DNA of 6,132 nt from Thermoplasmata archaeon (GCA_030037035.1 JASHSA010000060.1:1-6132), one strand, 5' to 3'. Counted from the stretch's first letter, positions 1-5,619 are shown. Program-made: numbers and translations. Notes: generated by a model not told the origin, from the sequence alone.

Positions 1-1
1 C

Positions 2-322
2 TTCGGCATGGGCGGGATCTACGTCGAGGCGTTGCGGGACGTCACGTTCCGTCTCGCGCCGATGCGCCCGCTCTCCGCCCGGCACATGATCGAGGAGCTG
101 CGAGGCTCCCCGCTGCTCAAGGGGATCCGCGGCGAGCCTCCCGGCGACGTCGCCGCCCTCGCCGAGGCGATCGAGCGGGTCTCCCAGCTCGCGGTCGAGC
201 GGACGGAGGTCATGGAGCTCGACCTGAACCCGCTGATCGTACTCCCGGCCGGGCGCGGCGTCGTGGCGGTCGACGCACGGGTCGTCCTCGCTCCTCCTTC
301 CAGATCGGGACCGTCGTCTTGA
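2..322 (+). CDS. ADP-forming acetyl/acyl-CoA synthetase, C-terminal part of ATP-grasp (beta) domain, 5'-partial
   Basis: This is the last 106 codons of a gene that begins before the window; the reading frame is open from base 2 to the TGA at 320-322. The protein reads FGMGGIYVEALRDVTFRLAP, then a SPLLKGIRGEPP segment, then MELDLNPLIV and AVDARVVL. These are the characteristic closing motifs of the ATP-grasp domain of ADP-forming acetyl-CoA synthetases (ACD beta subunit, or the C-terminal half of a fused alpha-beta protein). The enzyme interconverts acyl-CoA + ADP + Pi with acid + CoA + ATP, via a phosphohistidine on the alpha part. In archaea it usually serves substrate-level phosphorylation during acetate formation. 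I cannot tell from this end whether it is a separate subunit or a fusion. The conserved core ends near base 289. The last ten residues (APPSRSGPSS) are unconserved and lie antisense to the 3' end of moaE. Confidence 0.87.
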   Translation, partial: FGMGGIYVEALRDVTFRLAPMRPLSARHMIEELRGSPLLKGIRGEPPGDVAALAEAIERVSQLAVERTEVMELDLNPLIVLPAGRGVVAVDARVVLAPPSRSGPSS

Positions 323-665
323 GCTCGTCGATGAGGTAGCGGGCCGCGTCGAACGCCTCGACCCTGTGGGGGCACGTCGCCCCGACGACCACGGCGACCT
401 CGCCGACCCTCACCCGGCCCAGGCGGTGCCACAGGACGAGCTCGCTCGCGCCGAACCGTCGTCGGGCCGCCCGTTCGAGCGCCCGGAGGCGGGCAAGCGC
501 CGGTACCCGGTCGACCTCGTACTCCAGAGCGACCACGCTCGAACCCCTCCGGCGATCCCGTCGCACCCTCCCGGCGAAGACGACGACCGCCCCGCCCGGC
601 CGTGCGCGCAGGCGCCTCTCGGCCTCCGCGAGCGTGAGCGGGCGCCGGGTCAACCGTACGGCCAC
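210..665 (-). CDS. moaE: Molybdopterin synthase catalytic (large) subunit MoaE
   Basis: A 151-residue MoaE. Together with thiocarboxylated MoaD it inserts two sulfurs into cyclic pyranopterin monophosphate to make molybdopterin, in the cytoplasm. Visible family features are the GAVVVFAGRVR strand (residues 25-35), ALEYE (46-50), WHRLGRVRVGE (79-89), the CPHR..AF motif with His100/Arg101, and the catalytic stretch DELKTTVPIWKEE (113-125) with Lys116 and Lys123. These two lysines match the active-site lysines of E. coli MoaE. The start chosen is GTG at 665-663, two bases after the moaD stop and preceded by GGAGGAGG at 679-672. The preceding in-frame sequence is R-rich and not MoaE-like. The family core ends near base 291. 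About 26 further residues, rich in Arg and Pro, run to the TGA at 212-210, antisense to the acyl-CoA synthetase gene. This tail is probably unconserved. Confidence 0.94.
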   Translation of the reverse strand: MAVRLTRRPLTLAEAERRLRARPGGAVVVFAGRVRRDRRRGSSVVALEYEVDRVPALARLRALERAARRRFGASELVLWHRLGRVRVGEVAVVVGATCPHRVEAFDAARYLIDELKTTVPIWKEERGRPVRRPPRRRARPGVRSAGSGRAP

Positions 666-667
666 GC

Positions 668-925
668 CTAGCCTCCTCCGTACGGCGGGTGCACCGCGAA
701 CTCGTCCCCGGGTCGCAGCGTTTCGTCGAGGTCGCGCAGATAGCGGTCGTTGCGGAGGAAGCGGCTCCCCCGCAGCGTCGGGGCGAGACGGGGATACGCC
801 TGCTCGAGAGCGGCGACGAGCTCCCGGGCGCGGAGCCCGTGCTCGGGCACCGGCCAGGGGAGGACGGCGCGGCCGACGGCGAGCCGCGCCGTGGCGAAGA
901 GGCGCACCCGGACGGAGCGGGGCAC
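668..925 (-). CDS. moaD: Molybdopterin synthase sulfur-carrier (small) subunit MoaD
   Basis: An 85-residue ubiquitin-fold sulfur carrier. Family features are the opening strand VRVRLFATARLAVG (residues 5-18), the helix ARELVAALEQAYP (33-45), the NDRYL turn (59-63), the LRPGDEFAVHPP strand (70-81), and a C-terminus ending Gly-Gly-Gly. The terminal Gly-Gly is adenylated and converted to a thiocarboxylate, then docks in MoaE. Length fits the family (about 80-90). The start is GTG at 925-923; an alternative is GTG at 907, which would trim six residues. A TTA-containing box near 952-950 lies about 26 bases upstream, which would suit a leaderless archaeal transcript, but read-through from acs is also possible. 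The stop lies two bases before moaE, so the pair is almost certainly co-translated. No moaA, moaC or moeA is seen in this window. Confidence 0.9.
   Translation of the reverse strand: MPRSVRVRLFATARLAVGRAVLPWPVPEHGLRARELVAALEQAYPRLAPTLRGSRFLRNDRYLRDLDETLRPGDEFAVHPPYGGG
672..679 (-). promoter_or_regulatory. Shine-Dalgarno sequence of moaE, formed by the last Gly codons of moaD
   Basis: On the minus strand, GGAGGAGG lies six bases before the moaE GTG. The same bases are the GGA GGA GGC codons for the three C-terminal glycines of MoaD. This is the clearest ribosome-binding site in the window, and it decides the moaE start. Confidence 0.75.
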
Positions 926-1013
926 GTCGGCCGGAGCCCGCCCGCTCCCTAAGGCTTGCCGGGCGCCCCCCTCGAAGGGTCGTCCCGCTCCGAAGGGGCC
1001 GAGGCATCGGTCG

Positions 1014-1039
1014 CCCCGAGGCCGCTCCGCCCTCGGAGG
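1014..1039 (-). repeat. Stem-loop just downstream of acs
   Basis: CCGAGG (1016-1021) and CCTCGG (1031-1036) are complementary around a 9-base gap. With one bulged A (1037) the stem extends by two more C-G pairs. It starts about 20 bases past the acs stop, in the 133-bp spacer before moaD. It could slow or end transcription, but no T-run follows on the minus strand, so a terminator call would be weak. Nothing else in 926-1058 is convincing. Confidence 0.3.
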
Positions 1040-1058
1040 GGGGCCTGGGGATCGGCCG

Positions 1059-3176
1059 TCAGTCGCGCTCGCCGAACTTCGCGATGTCCTCAGGAGCGGC
1101 CTGGGTCGCGACCTTCCCCTTCCCCTGGACCTGCACCCGGATCGCTTCGACGACGTCCGGGTTCGCGAGGGTGGTGACGTCCCCGACCTCCATCGTGTTC
1201 GAGATCGCGGCGAGGACCCGTCGCATGATCTTGCCCGAGCGGGTCTTCGGCATGTCCGCGACGAAGTGGACGGCCTTCGGACGGGCGATCTTCCCGATCT
1301 CGGTCTCGACGGCGTGAACGACCTTGCGTTCGATCTCCGCGCTGACCGTGACGCCCGGGCGTAGCGTGACGTAGAGCTCCGGGACACGACCCTTGAGCTC
1401 GTCGGCGATGGGGACGACCGCCGCCTCGGCGACCTCGGGGACGGTGAGGCAGGCCGACTCGATCTCCTTCGTCCCAAGTCGGTGCCCGGCGACGTTGATC
1501 ACGTCGTCCACCCGGCCGAGGACACGATAGTAGCCGTCGGCCGCCTGCATCGCCCCGTCGCCCGCGAAGTACGGCCAGTCGCGCCAGTCCTTGCTGTTCG
1601 GCCGCTTGTTGTACTTCGAGAAGTACGTGCTCTTGTAGCGCTCGGCGTCGCCCCAGATCGTCGACATGAGCCCCGGCCAGGGATTGCGGATGACGAGGTT
1701 CCCGGCCCGGTTCGACCCCGCCGGGACCTCTCGGCCGTTCTCGTCCATGATCGCCGGGAAGATCCCCGGTAGCGGCGGGCCGGTGCTGCCGGGCTTCATG
1801 CGGTCGATCCCGGGTTTGGTCGAGCAGAGGACCCCGCCGGTCTCGGTCTGCCACCAGGTGTCGGTGACGACGGCGCGACCCTTGCCGACGGTGTGGTAGA
1901 ACCACAGCCAGGCCTCCGGCTCGATCGGCTCGCCGACCGTCGTCATCGTCTTGAACCGGAGGTCGTACTTCTTGGGCTCGTCCGGCCCGAGGCGGCGCAG
2001 CTGGCGGATCGCCGTGGGGGCCGTGTGGAAGATGTTCACGCCGAGGCGCTCGGCGATCCGCCAGAGCCGCCCCGCGTCCGGGTACGTCGGCACGCCCTCG
2101 TAGAGCACGCTGGTCGCGGCCAGGGCGAGGGGACCGTAGACGATGTAGGAGTGCCCGGTGATCCATCCGATGTCGGCGGTGCACCAGTAGACGTCGGTAG
2201 GGTGGATGTCCTGGATCCACTTCGCGGTCGCCGTCACGTAGGCGAGGTAGCCGCCGACGGCGTGCTGGCAGCCCTTCGGCCGCCCGGTGGTGCCGCTCGT
2301 GTACATGATGAAGAGGGGCGCCTCGGCCGGCAGCGAGACGGGATCGACGCGCCGGCCACGGTACTTCTTCAGGAGGTCGTTCACGAGGCGGTCCCGACCC
2401 TCGACCAGCTTGGCGGAGGAGAGGTACTTGCCGGGATGCCGCTGCCAGAGCAGCACGGTGTCGATCGTCTGCCCTTCGCTCTTCGCGGTCGCGACGGCGA
2501 GGTCGGCGGCAGGACGGTGGTCGAGGAACTTCCCGTTGCGGTAGTAGCCGTCCATGCTGACGAGAACGCGGCTGCCGGAGTCGGCCGCGCGCCGCCCGGC
2601 GGACTCGCCGCTGAACCCTCCGAAGACGACGGAGTGGACGACGCCGAGGCGCGCGCAGGCGAGCATCGTGATCGGAAGTTCGGGGACCATCGGCAGATGG
2701 ACCGTCACCCGGTCGCCGGCCTGGAGGCCGACCTCGTCGCGAAGCAGGGCGGCCAGCTCGTTCACCCGGACGAACAGCTCTTGGTAGGTGATCGAAACCG
2801 GGGGCTCCTCCTCCGGCTCGCCGACGAAGACGAGGGCGGCCTTGTTCCGGTACTGCTCCAGGTTCCGGTCGAGGCAGTTGTAGCAGGCGTTCAGCTTCCC
2901 TCCGACGAACCACCGGTAGAACGGCGCGCGGGAGGAGTCGAACGTCGTGGTCCATTTCCGATCCCACGACAGGAGTTCCCCGAACTCGCGGAAGCATTCG
3001 GGGAAGTGCGCGAGCGAGAACCTCTCCATGACCTGGGGGTCGGTGAGGTTCGCCTGGGCCACGAACTCGGCGGGCGGGGCGTAGAGCTCCTCCTCCCTCC
3101 AGTGGACGGCGATCTCGGCCTCGCTGAGCCGGGAGGACTCTCCGAGGGCGTCGGCCCGGGACGTGGCGCGCGCCAT
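1059..3176 (-). CDS. acs: Acetyl-CoA synthetase, AMP-forming
   Basis: A 705-residue member of the ANL adenylating superfamily that activates acetate: acetate + ATP + CoA gives acetyl-CoA + AMP + PPi in the cytoplasm. Features in order are the N-terminal Acs region with WDRKW (71-75) and FVGGKLNACYNCLDRN (90-105), HSVVFGGFSGES (181-192), the P-loop YTSGTTGRPKG (292-302), DIGWITGHSYIVYGPL (335-350), TVGEPIEPEAW (413-423), and the acetate-pocket region DTWWQTETGG (439-448). The C-terminal lid carries YFAGDGA (536-542), DGYYRVLGRVDDVINVAGHRLGT (547-569) and PKTRSGKIMRR (643-653). Lys649 is the catalytic lysine, which is acetylated in bacterial Acs. The protein is somewhat longer than the usual ~650 residues because of short N- and C-terminal extensions. 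The ATG at 3176 is chosen; an in-frame TTG at 3188 would add four residues. It is divergent from an acetate permease and followed by moaD. Propionate use cannot be excluded. Confidence 0.96.
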   Translation of the reverse strand: MARATSRADALGESSRLSEAEIAVHWREEELYAPPAEFVAQANLTDPQVMERFSLAHFPECFREFGELLSWDRKWTTTFDSSRAPFYRWFVGGKLNACYNCLDRNLEQYRNKAALVFVGEPEEEPPVSITYQELFVRVNELAALLRDEVGLQAGDRVTVHLPMVPELPITMLACARLGVVHSVVFGGFSGESAGRRAADSGSRVLVSMDGYYRNGKFLDHRPAADLAVATAKSEGQTIDTVLLWQRHPGKYLSSAKLVEGRDRLVNDLLKKYRGRRVDPVSLPAEAPLFIMYTSGTTGRPKGCQHAVGGYLAYVTATAKWIQDIHPTDVYWCTADIGWITGHSYIVYGPLALAATSVLYEGVPTYPDAGRLWRIAERLGVNIFHTAPTAIRQLRRLGPDEPKKYDLRFKTMTTVGEPIEPEAWLWFYHTVGKGRAVVTDTWWQTETGGVLCSTKPGIDRMKPGSTGPPLPGIFPAIMDENGREVPAGSNRAGNLVIRNPWPGLMSTIWGDAERYKSTYFSKYNKRPNSKDWRDWPYFAGDGAMQAADGYYRVLGRVDDVINVAGHRLGTKEIESACLTVPEVAEAAVVPIADELKGRVPELYVTLRPGVTVSAEIERKVVHAVETEIGKIARPKAVHFVADMPKTRSGKIMRRVLAAISNTMEVGDVTTLANPDVVEAIRVQVQGKGKVATQAAPEDIAKFGERD

Positions 3177-3207
3177 GTGCGAGCTCAAGGCGGAGCTAGC
3201 ACCCGCC

Positions 3208-3218
3208 GCTATTTGGTT
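3208..3218 (-). promoter_or_regulatory. TATA-like box for acs
   Basis: The minus strand carries AACCAAATAGC, whose CAAATA core (3215-3210) is an AT patch in GC-rich surroundings. An archaeal start of transcription about 26 bases downstream would fall near 3187. That leaves a leader of about ten bases before the acs ATG, or almost none before the TTG at 3188. No Shine-Dalgarno is seen there, which fits. The box is weak compared with the consensus. Confidence 0.35.
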
Positions 3219-3228
3219 GGCGCGTGAT

Positions 3229-3243
3229 TTTCGAATTACGAAA
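3229..3243. promoter_or_regulatory. Inverted repeat in the acs-satP divergent promoter, candidate operator
   Basis: TTTCG (3229-3233) and CGAAA (3239-3243) are perfect inverted arms around the five bases AATTA. The element lies between the TATA-like boxes of the two divergent genes and inside the most AT-rich stretch of the area. The symmetry suggests a dimeric regulator site that could control acs and satP together. It may instead, or also, serve as a BRE/TATA element. Confidence 0.4.
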
Positions 3244-3247
3244 CCTC

Positions 3248-3254
3248 TTTCTAA
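3248..3254 (+). promoter_or_regulatory. TATA-like box for satP
   Basis: TTTCTAA is centred about 27 bases before the GTG at 3278, the spacing expected of an archaeal promoter driving a leaderless message. Its presence is one reason to prefer that start over the GTG at 3224, which lies upstream of the box. The match to a TATA consensus is only moderate. Confidence 0.35.
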
Positions 3255-3277
3255 CCCGGGTCGCGGTCGCTCTGCTC

Positions 3278-4003
3278 GTGACCGCGAGTCTGCCCGCGAG
3301 CGGCAGGGACCCGTTCTGGGCGCCCGCGAGCGTCGTCGGCCTCTGCGGCTTCGGCATGACGACGATGCTCGCCGGCCTCGCGATCGCCTCCAACGGCCCC
3401 CACTGGGGGGTGGCGAACGCCGCGGTGTTCCCGATGGCGATGGCGTTCGGAGGGACCGCCCAGTTCGTCGCGGGGCTGATCATGCTGCGTCGAGGCGAGA
3501 TCTTCTCGGGGTCCGCCTTCCTGGGGTTCGGCGCCTTCTGGTGGGCGTTCACCTTCCTCGCCAGCGGGCTCCTCGCCGCGTCGCTGGGGCCGACCGGACC
3601 GTACGACCTCATGTGGTTCATGATCGTCTGGGGGATGTTCGCGTTCTCGTTCGCGATCAACGCCCACTATCACGGGACCGCCATCCTGTTCGTCTTCTGG
3701 TCCCTGGTCGTCGCGTTCGTCCTGCTCGCGGTCGACTTTGGGCTCGTCGGTGCGGGCAGGTCGCCGGCCTCGGGGTTGTGGGAGGCCACGGGGATCGTGA
3801 CGTTCCTGAGCGGAGCCGGGGCGTGGTATGCCGCCACCGGCGCCTTGACCGCGGCCCACCACGGCGGAAAGATCGTCTTCCCCTTCACGGGGAGCCACGT
3901 CGGCAGGTCCCACGGAGAGGAGAGGCTGGGGCGGCCCGTGCTCGCGGCGACGAGCCCGGAGCCCTCTCTCGCTCCCCCGCGAGAGGCCCCCCGGGTCGGC
4001 TAG
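3278..4003 (+). CDS. satP: SatP/YaaH (GPR1/FUN34) family acetate/succinate permease
   Basis: An integral membrane protein of 241 residues from the GTG at 3278, which moves acetate (in some members also succinate) across the cytoplasmic membrane. It matches E. coli SatP along its length: GLCGFGMTTML (21-31), MAFGGTAQFVAGLIMLRRGEIF (55-76), AFLGFGAFWW (80-89), INAHYHGTAILFVFWSL (127-143) and WYAATGALTAAHHGGKIVFPFTG (183-205). Six hydrophobic segments lie at about 17-37, 47-69, 80-101, 110-128, 134-154 and 170-190. The family's NPAPLGL signature is replaced by WAPASVVGL. After the usual FPFTG end there is a tail of about 36 polar and proline-rich residues. A GTG at 3224 would add 18 residues, but those codons cover the AT-rich promoter region, so I prefer 3278. 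Its divergence from acs fits acetate uptake followed by activation. Confidence 0.9.
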   Translation: MTASLPASGRDPFWAPASVVGLCGFGMTTMLAGLAIASNGPHWGVANAAVFPMAMAFGGTAQFVAGLIMLRRGEIFSGSAFLGFGAFWWAFTFLASGLLAASLGPTGPYDLMWFMIVWGMFAFSFAINAHYHGTAILFVFWSLVVAFVLLAVDFGLVGAGRSPASGLWEATGIVTFLSGAGAWYAATGALTAAHHGGKIVFPFTGSHVGRSHGEERLGRPVLAATSPEPSLAPPREAPRVG

Positions 4004-4021
4004 AGCGTCTCGCATTCGACC

Positions 4022-4051
4022 GGGACCCTCGCCCGCGGTCCCATGGGCGAG
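4022..4051. repeat. Two interleaved inverted repeats 18 bp after the satP stop
   Basis: GGGACC (4022-4027) pairs with GGTCCC (4037-4042), and CTCGCCC (4028-4034) pairs with GGGCGAG (4045-4051). The arms are interleaved as A-B-A'-B'. The RNA could therefore form either hairpin, or both as a very tight H-type pseudoknot with 0-2 base loops. All arms are perfect. Confidence 0.5.
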
Positions 4052-4110
4052 AGGCCGTCGGACCGAAGCGGGCGCAGCTCCGCCCGGCTCGGCACCCACG
4101 ACGGAACGCC

Positions 4111-4173
4111 GGCGACCGGGACGGCCTGCCCCGCCGTCGCCGCGGGGAACGCCCCGGCGGCGTATACTCGCCG
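4111..4173. repeat. Three consecutive hairpin-forming inverted repeats
   Basis: First, GGCGACCGGG (4111-4120) pairs with CCCG (4130-4133) and GTCGCC (4136-4141), leaving two bulged Cs. Second, CGGGG (4143-4147) pairs with CCCCG (4152-4156) across AACG. Third, CGGCG (4158-4162) pairs with CGCCG (4169-4173) across TATACT, which contains part of a GTATAC palindrome. High GC makes such stems common by chance, so the clustering matters more than any single one. Confidence 0.35.
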
Positions 4174-4211
4174 ACCCGACGCTCCGCTTCGGCAGCGCCG
4201 GCTCGGCCGTC

Positions 4212-4233
4212 CCGAGGCCCGCGCGGGCCTCGG
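4212..4233. repeat. Perfect 22-bp palindrome upstream of fixC
   Basis: The half-site CCGAGGCCCGC (4212-4222) is followed immediately by its exact reverse complement (4223-4233). As RNA it gives a 9-bp stem with a GCGC loop. As DNA it is a two-fold symmetric site centred about 80 bp before the fixC start and about 45 bp before its TATA-like box. It could be a regulator site for fixC or a 3' hairpin of the satP message. No T-run follows. Confidence 0.6.
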
Positions 4234-4265
4234 CTCCCCGGTCTCGCCCCGCCCGGGCCGCGCAC

Positions 4266-4274
4266 CGTTAAATC
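4266..4274 (+). promoter_or_regulatory. TATA-like box for fixC
   Basis: CCGTTAAATCG contains TTAAAT (4268-4273), the most AT-rich six bases of the spacer, centred about 31 bases before the fixC ATG. With an archaeal spacing of about 26 bases, transcription would start within roughly five bases of the ATG. There is no Shine-Dalgarno before the ATG, which agrees with a near-leaderless message. This is the best TATA match in the window. Confidence 0.5.
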
Positions 4275-4301
4275 GCCCGCGACCCATTCGCGCGCCCGGC
4301 G

Positions 4302-5603
4302 ATGGTCGACGACTTCGACGTCATCGTCGTCGGCGCCGGCATGGCGGGGAGCGCCGCGGCGATCCGCCTCGCCCAGGGGGGTGCAAGCGTCCTCCTCCTC
4401 GAGCGCGGTGCCGAGGCTGGCTCGAAGAACCTCTCCGGGGGGATCCTGTGGGGGAACGACCTCGCGCGCGTGCTCCCCAACTGGCAGGAAGCGATGCCGG
4501 TCGAACGGCATCTGGTCCGGAAGCGGTTCGGCTTCCTCACCCCGGACCGCGCGCTATCGTTCGATTTTGACGACTCCGCATGGAGAAAGGCCCCGTACGT
4601 GGCCCACACGGTCCTGCGCGCGCGGACCGACCGCTGGCTGGCGCAGAAGGCGGAGGAGGCCGGGGCGACCGTCGTCTCCGGCGTGCCGGTCGAGCGGCTC
4701 GCTTGGGAGGGGAGAACGGTCGTGGGTGTCGTTCAGGGCGGTGAGACGACGCGGGCCCCGGTGACGATCGTCGCCGACGGGACCAACTCCCGTCTCACGC
4801 TCGGTACCCCGATACGACCGAAGGCGCGGCTCGAGGACGACGCGACCGAGCTCGGGATCAAGGAGGTCTACCGCCTCGACCCGGCGCGTCTCGAGGAGCG
4901 GTTCCAGCTCGGCCCCGGGGAGGCCCACGCGGAGGAGTGGGTCCTCGGCATCTATCCGCCCGGCGTGATGGCCGGAGGGTTCCTCTACACCAACCGGGAC
5001 ACGATCTCGCTGGGCGTGGTCGTGAGCGTCGCCTCCCTCTACGGGGGCAAGGCCTACGCCCACGACCTGGTCGAGACGTTCAAGCAGCAGCCGACGATCC
5101 GTCGCGCGATCGAAGGAGGCGAGCTCGTCGAGTACGGGGCGAAGCTGATCAGCTCCGGCTGGGCGAGCCGCCCTGCCGCCTTCCACGGCGACGGCTGGCT
5201 CGTCGCCGGGGACGCCGCCGGCTTCGTCTTCTCCAACGGGATCGTCATCCAAGGGATGAACTACGCCATCCGCACGGGGCTTGAGGCCGCCGAAACGAGC
5301 CTTGCCGCGCACGCGGCGCGCGACGCCTCCGCCGCGCGCCTCGCCGACTACGACCGCCGTCTCGAGGCGGCCGGCGTCCTGGCGGATTTCCGGGACTTCG
5401 AGGGTCTCGACCGCGTCAAATGGAACGCACGGATCTACTCCTACTACCCGCGCTTTGCGACCGAGCTGTTCCACGAGCTGATGGACCCGGGCGAGGGACG
5501 CAAGGAGCACCTCTGGCGGACGATGCGCAAGGCCCAGCGCGCGGTAGGCCTCGGGAGCGGCGCGCTGCTCTGGGACGGTCTCGAGCTCGTCCGGGAAATG
5601 TAG
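4302..5603 (+). CDS. fixC: FixC-type electron transfer flavoprotein-quinone oxidoreductase
   Basis: A 433-residue FAD flavoprotein. FixC/ETF-QO proteins take electrons from the electron transfer flavoprotein FixAB and pass them to quinone; with FixX they take part in bifurcation to ferredoxin. Visible features are the Rossmann motif GAGMAG (11-16) with Glu34 closing the ADP-ribose site (LLLERG), SKNLSGGILW (41-50), RTDRWLAQKAEEAG (108-121), VADGTNS (157-163), GIKEVYRL (185-192), RFQLGPGEAHAEEWVLG (200-216), GGFLYTNRDTISLGVV (225-240), FKQQPTIRRAIEGGELVEY (260-278), and the second FAD motif DGWLVAGDAAGFV (297-309). It aligns with E. coli FixC over its length. It lacks the C-terminal 4Fe-4S domain of mitochondrial ETF-QO, as expected for FixC. 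No fixX, fixA or fixB lies next to it. A geranylgeranyl-reductase-type relative is the alternative, but the FixC-specific segments make that unlikely. Confidence 0.92.
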   Translation: MVDDFDVIVVGAGMAGSAAAIRLAQGGASVLLLERGAEAGSKNLSGGILWGNDLARVLPNWQEAMPVERHLVRKRFGFLTPDRALSFDFDDSAWRKAPYVAHTVLRARTDRWLAQKAEEAGATVVSGVPVERLAWEGRTVVGVVQGGETTRAPVTIVADGTNSRLTLGTPIRPKARLEDDATELGIKEVYRLDPARLEERFQLGPGEAHAEEWVLGIYPPGVMAGGFLYTNRDTISLGVVVSVASLYGGKAYAHDLVETFKQQPTIRRAIEGGELVEYGAKLISSGWASRPAAFHGDGWLVAGDAAGFVFSNGIVIQGMNYAIRTGLEAAETSLAAHAARDASAARLADYDRRLEAAGVLADFRDFEGLDRVKWNARIYSYYPRFATELFHELMDPGEGRKEHLWRTMRKAQRAVGLGSGALLWDGLELVREM

Positions 5604-5604
5604 G

Positions 5605-5619
5605 CGGGCCCCCGGCCCG
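5605..5619. repeat. Small perfect hairpin right after the fixC stop
   Basis: CGGGCC (5605-5610) and GGCCCG (5614-5619) pair across CCC, starting one base after the fixC TAG. It has no downstream T-run. It may protect or end the message, or be chance in GC-rich DNA. Confidence 0.3.

Larger units (their letters stand above)
4004..4301. other. 298-bp spacer between satP and fixC, no convincing gene, many inverted repeats
   Basis: No reading frame here resembles a known protein on either strand; those that are open are Arg/Pro/Ala-rich. A minus-strand frame ending at 4000 has a coding-like wobble pattern for about 45 codons, but it has no plausible start near a promoter. The spacer holds at least five inverted repeats (described separately for 4022-4051, 4111-4173 and 4212-4233) and a TATA-like box before fixC. 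No tRNA T-loop, C/D or H/ACA signature, or RNase P signature was found by eye. Confidence 0.6.

Noticed and set aside
1014..1039. A rho-independent terminator after acs
   Set aside because: The stem-loop is not followed by a T-run on the minus strand, and moaD follows closely in the same direction; recorded only as a stem-loop.
1090..2997. A 635-codon open minus-strand frame inside acs
   Set aside because: It lies in another frame of the same strand as the unmistakable Acs, and its product is extremely Arg/Pro-rich with no family motif; it is a GC-driven shadow.
1893..3227. A 444-codon plus-strand frame opposite acs
   Set aside because: It is antisense to conserved Acs motifs, has repetitive V/G/E/D/R composition and no recognisable domain; long antisense frames are expected at this GC.
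4004..4301. A known structured RNA (RNase P, SRP RNA, guide RNA) in the satP-fixC spacer
   Set aside because: The length is suggestive, but none of the conserved sequence signatures of these RNAs could be found on either strand.
3163..4764. A 533-codon plus-strand frame spanning satP, the spacer and the start of fixC
   Set aside because: It is Arg-rich throughout, out of frame with two clear genes and crosses their borders; it is not a real fusion.
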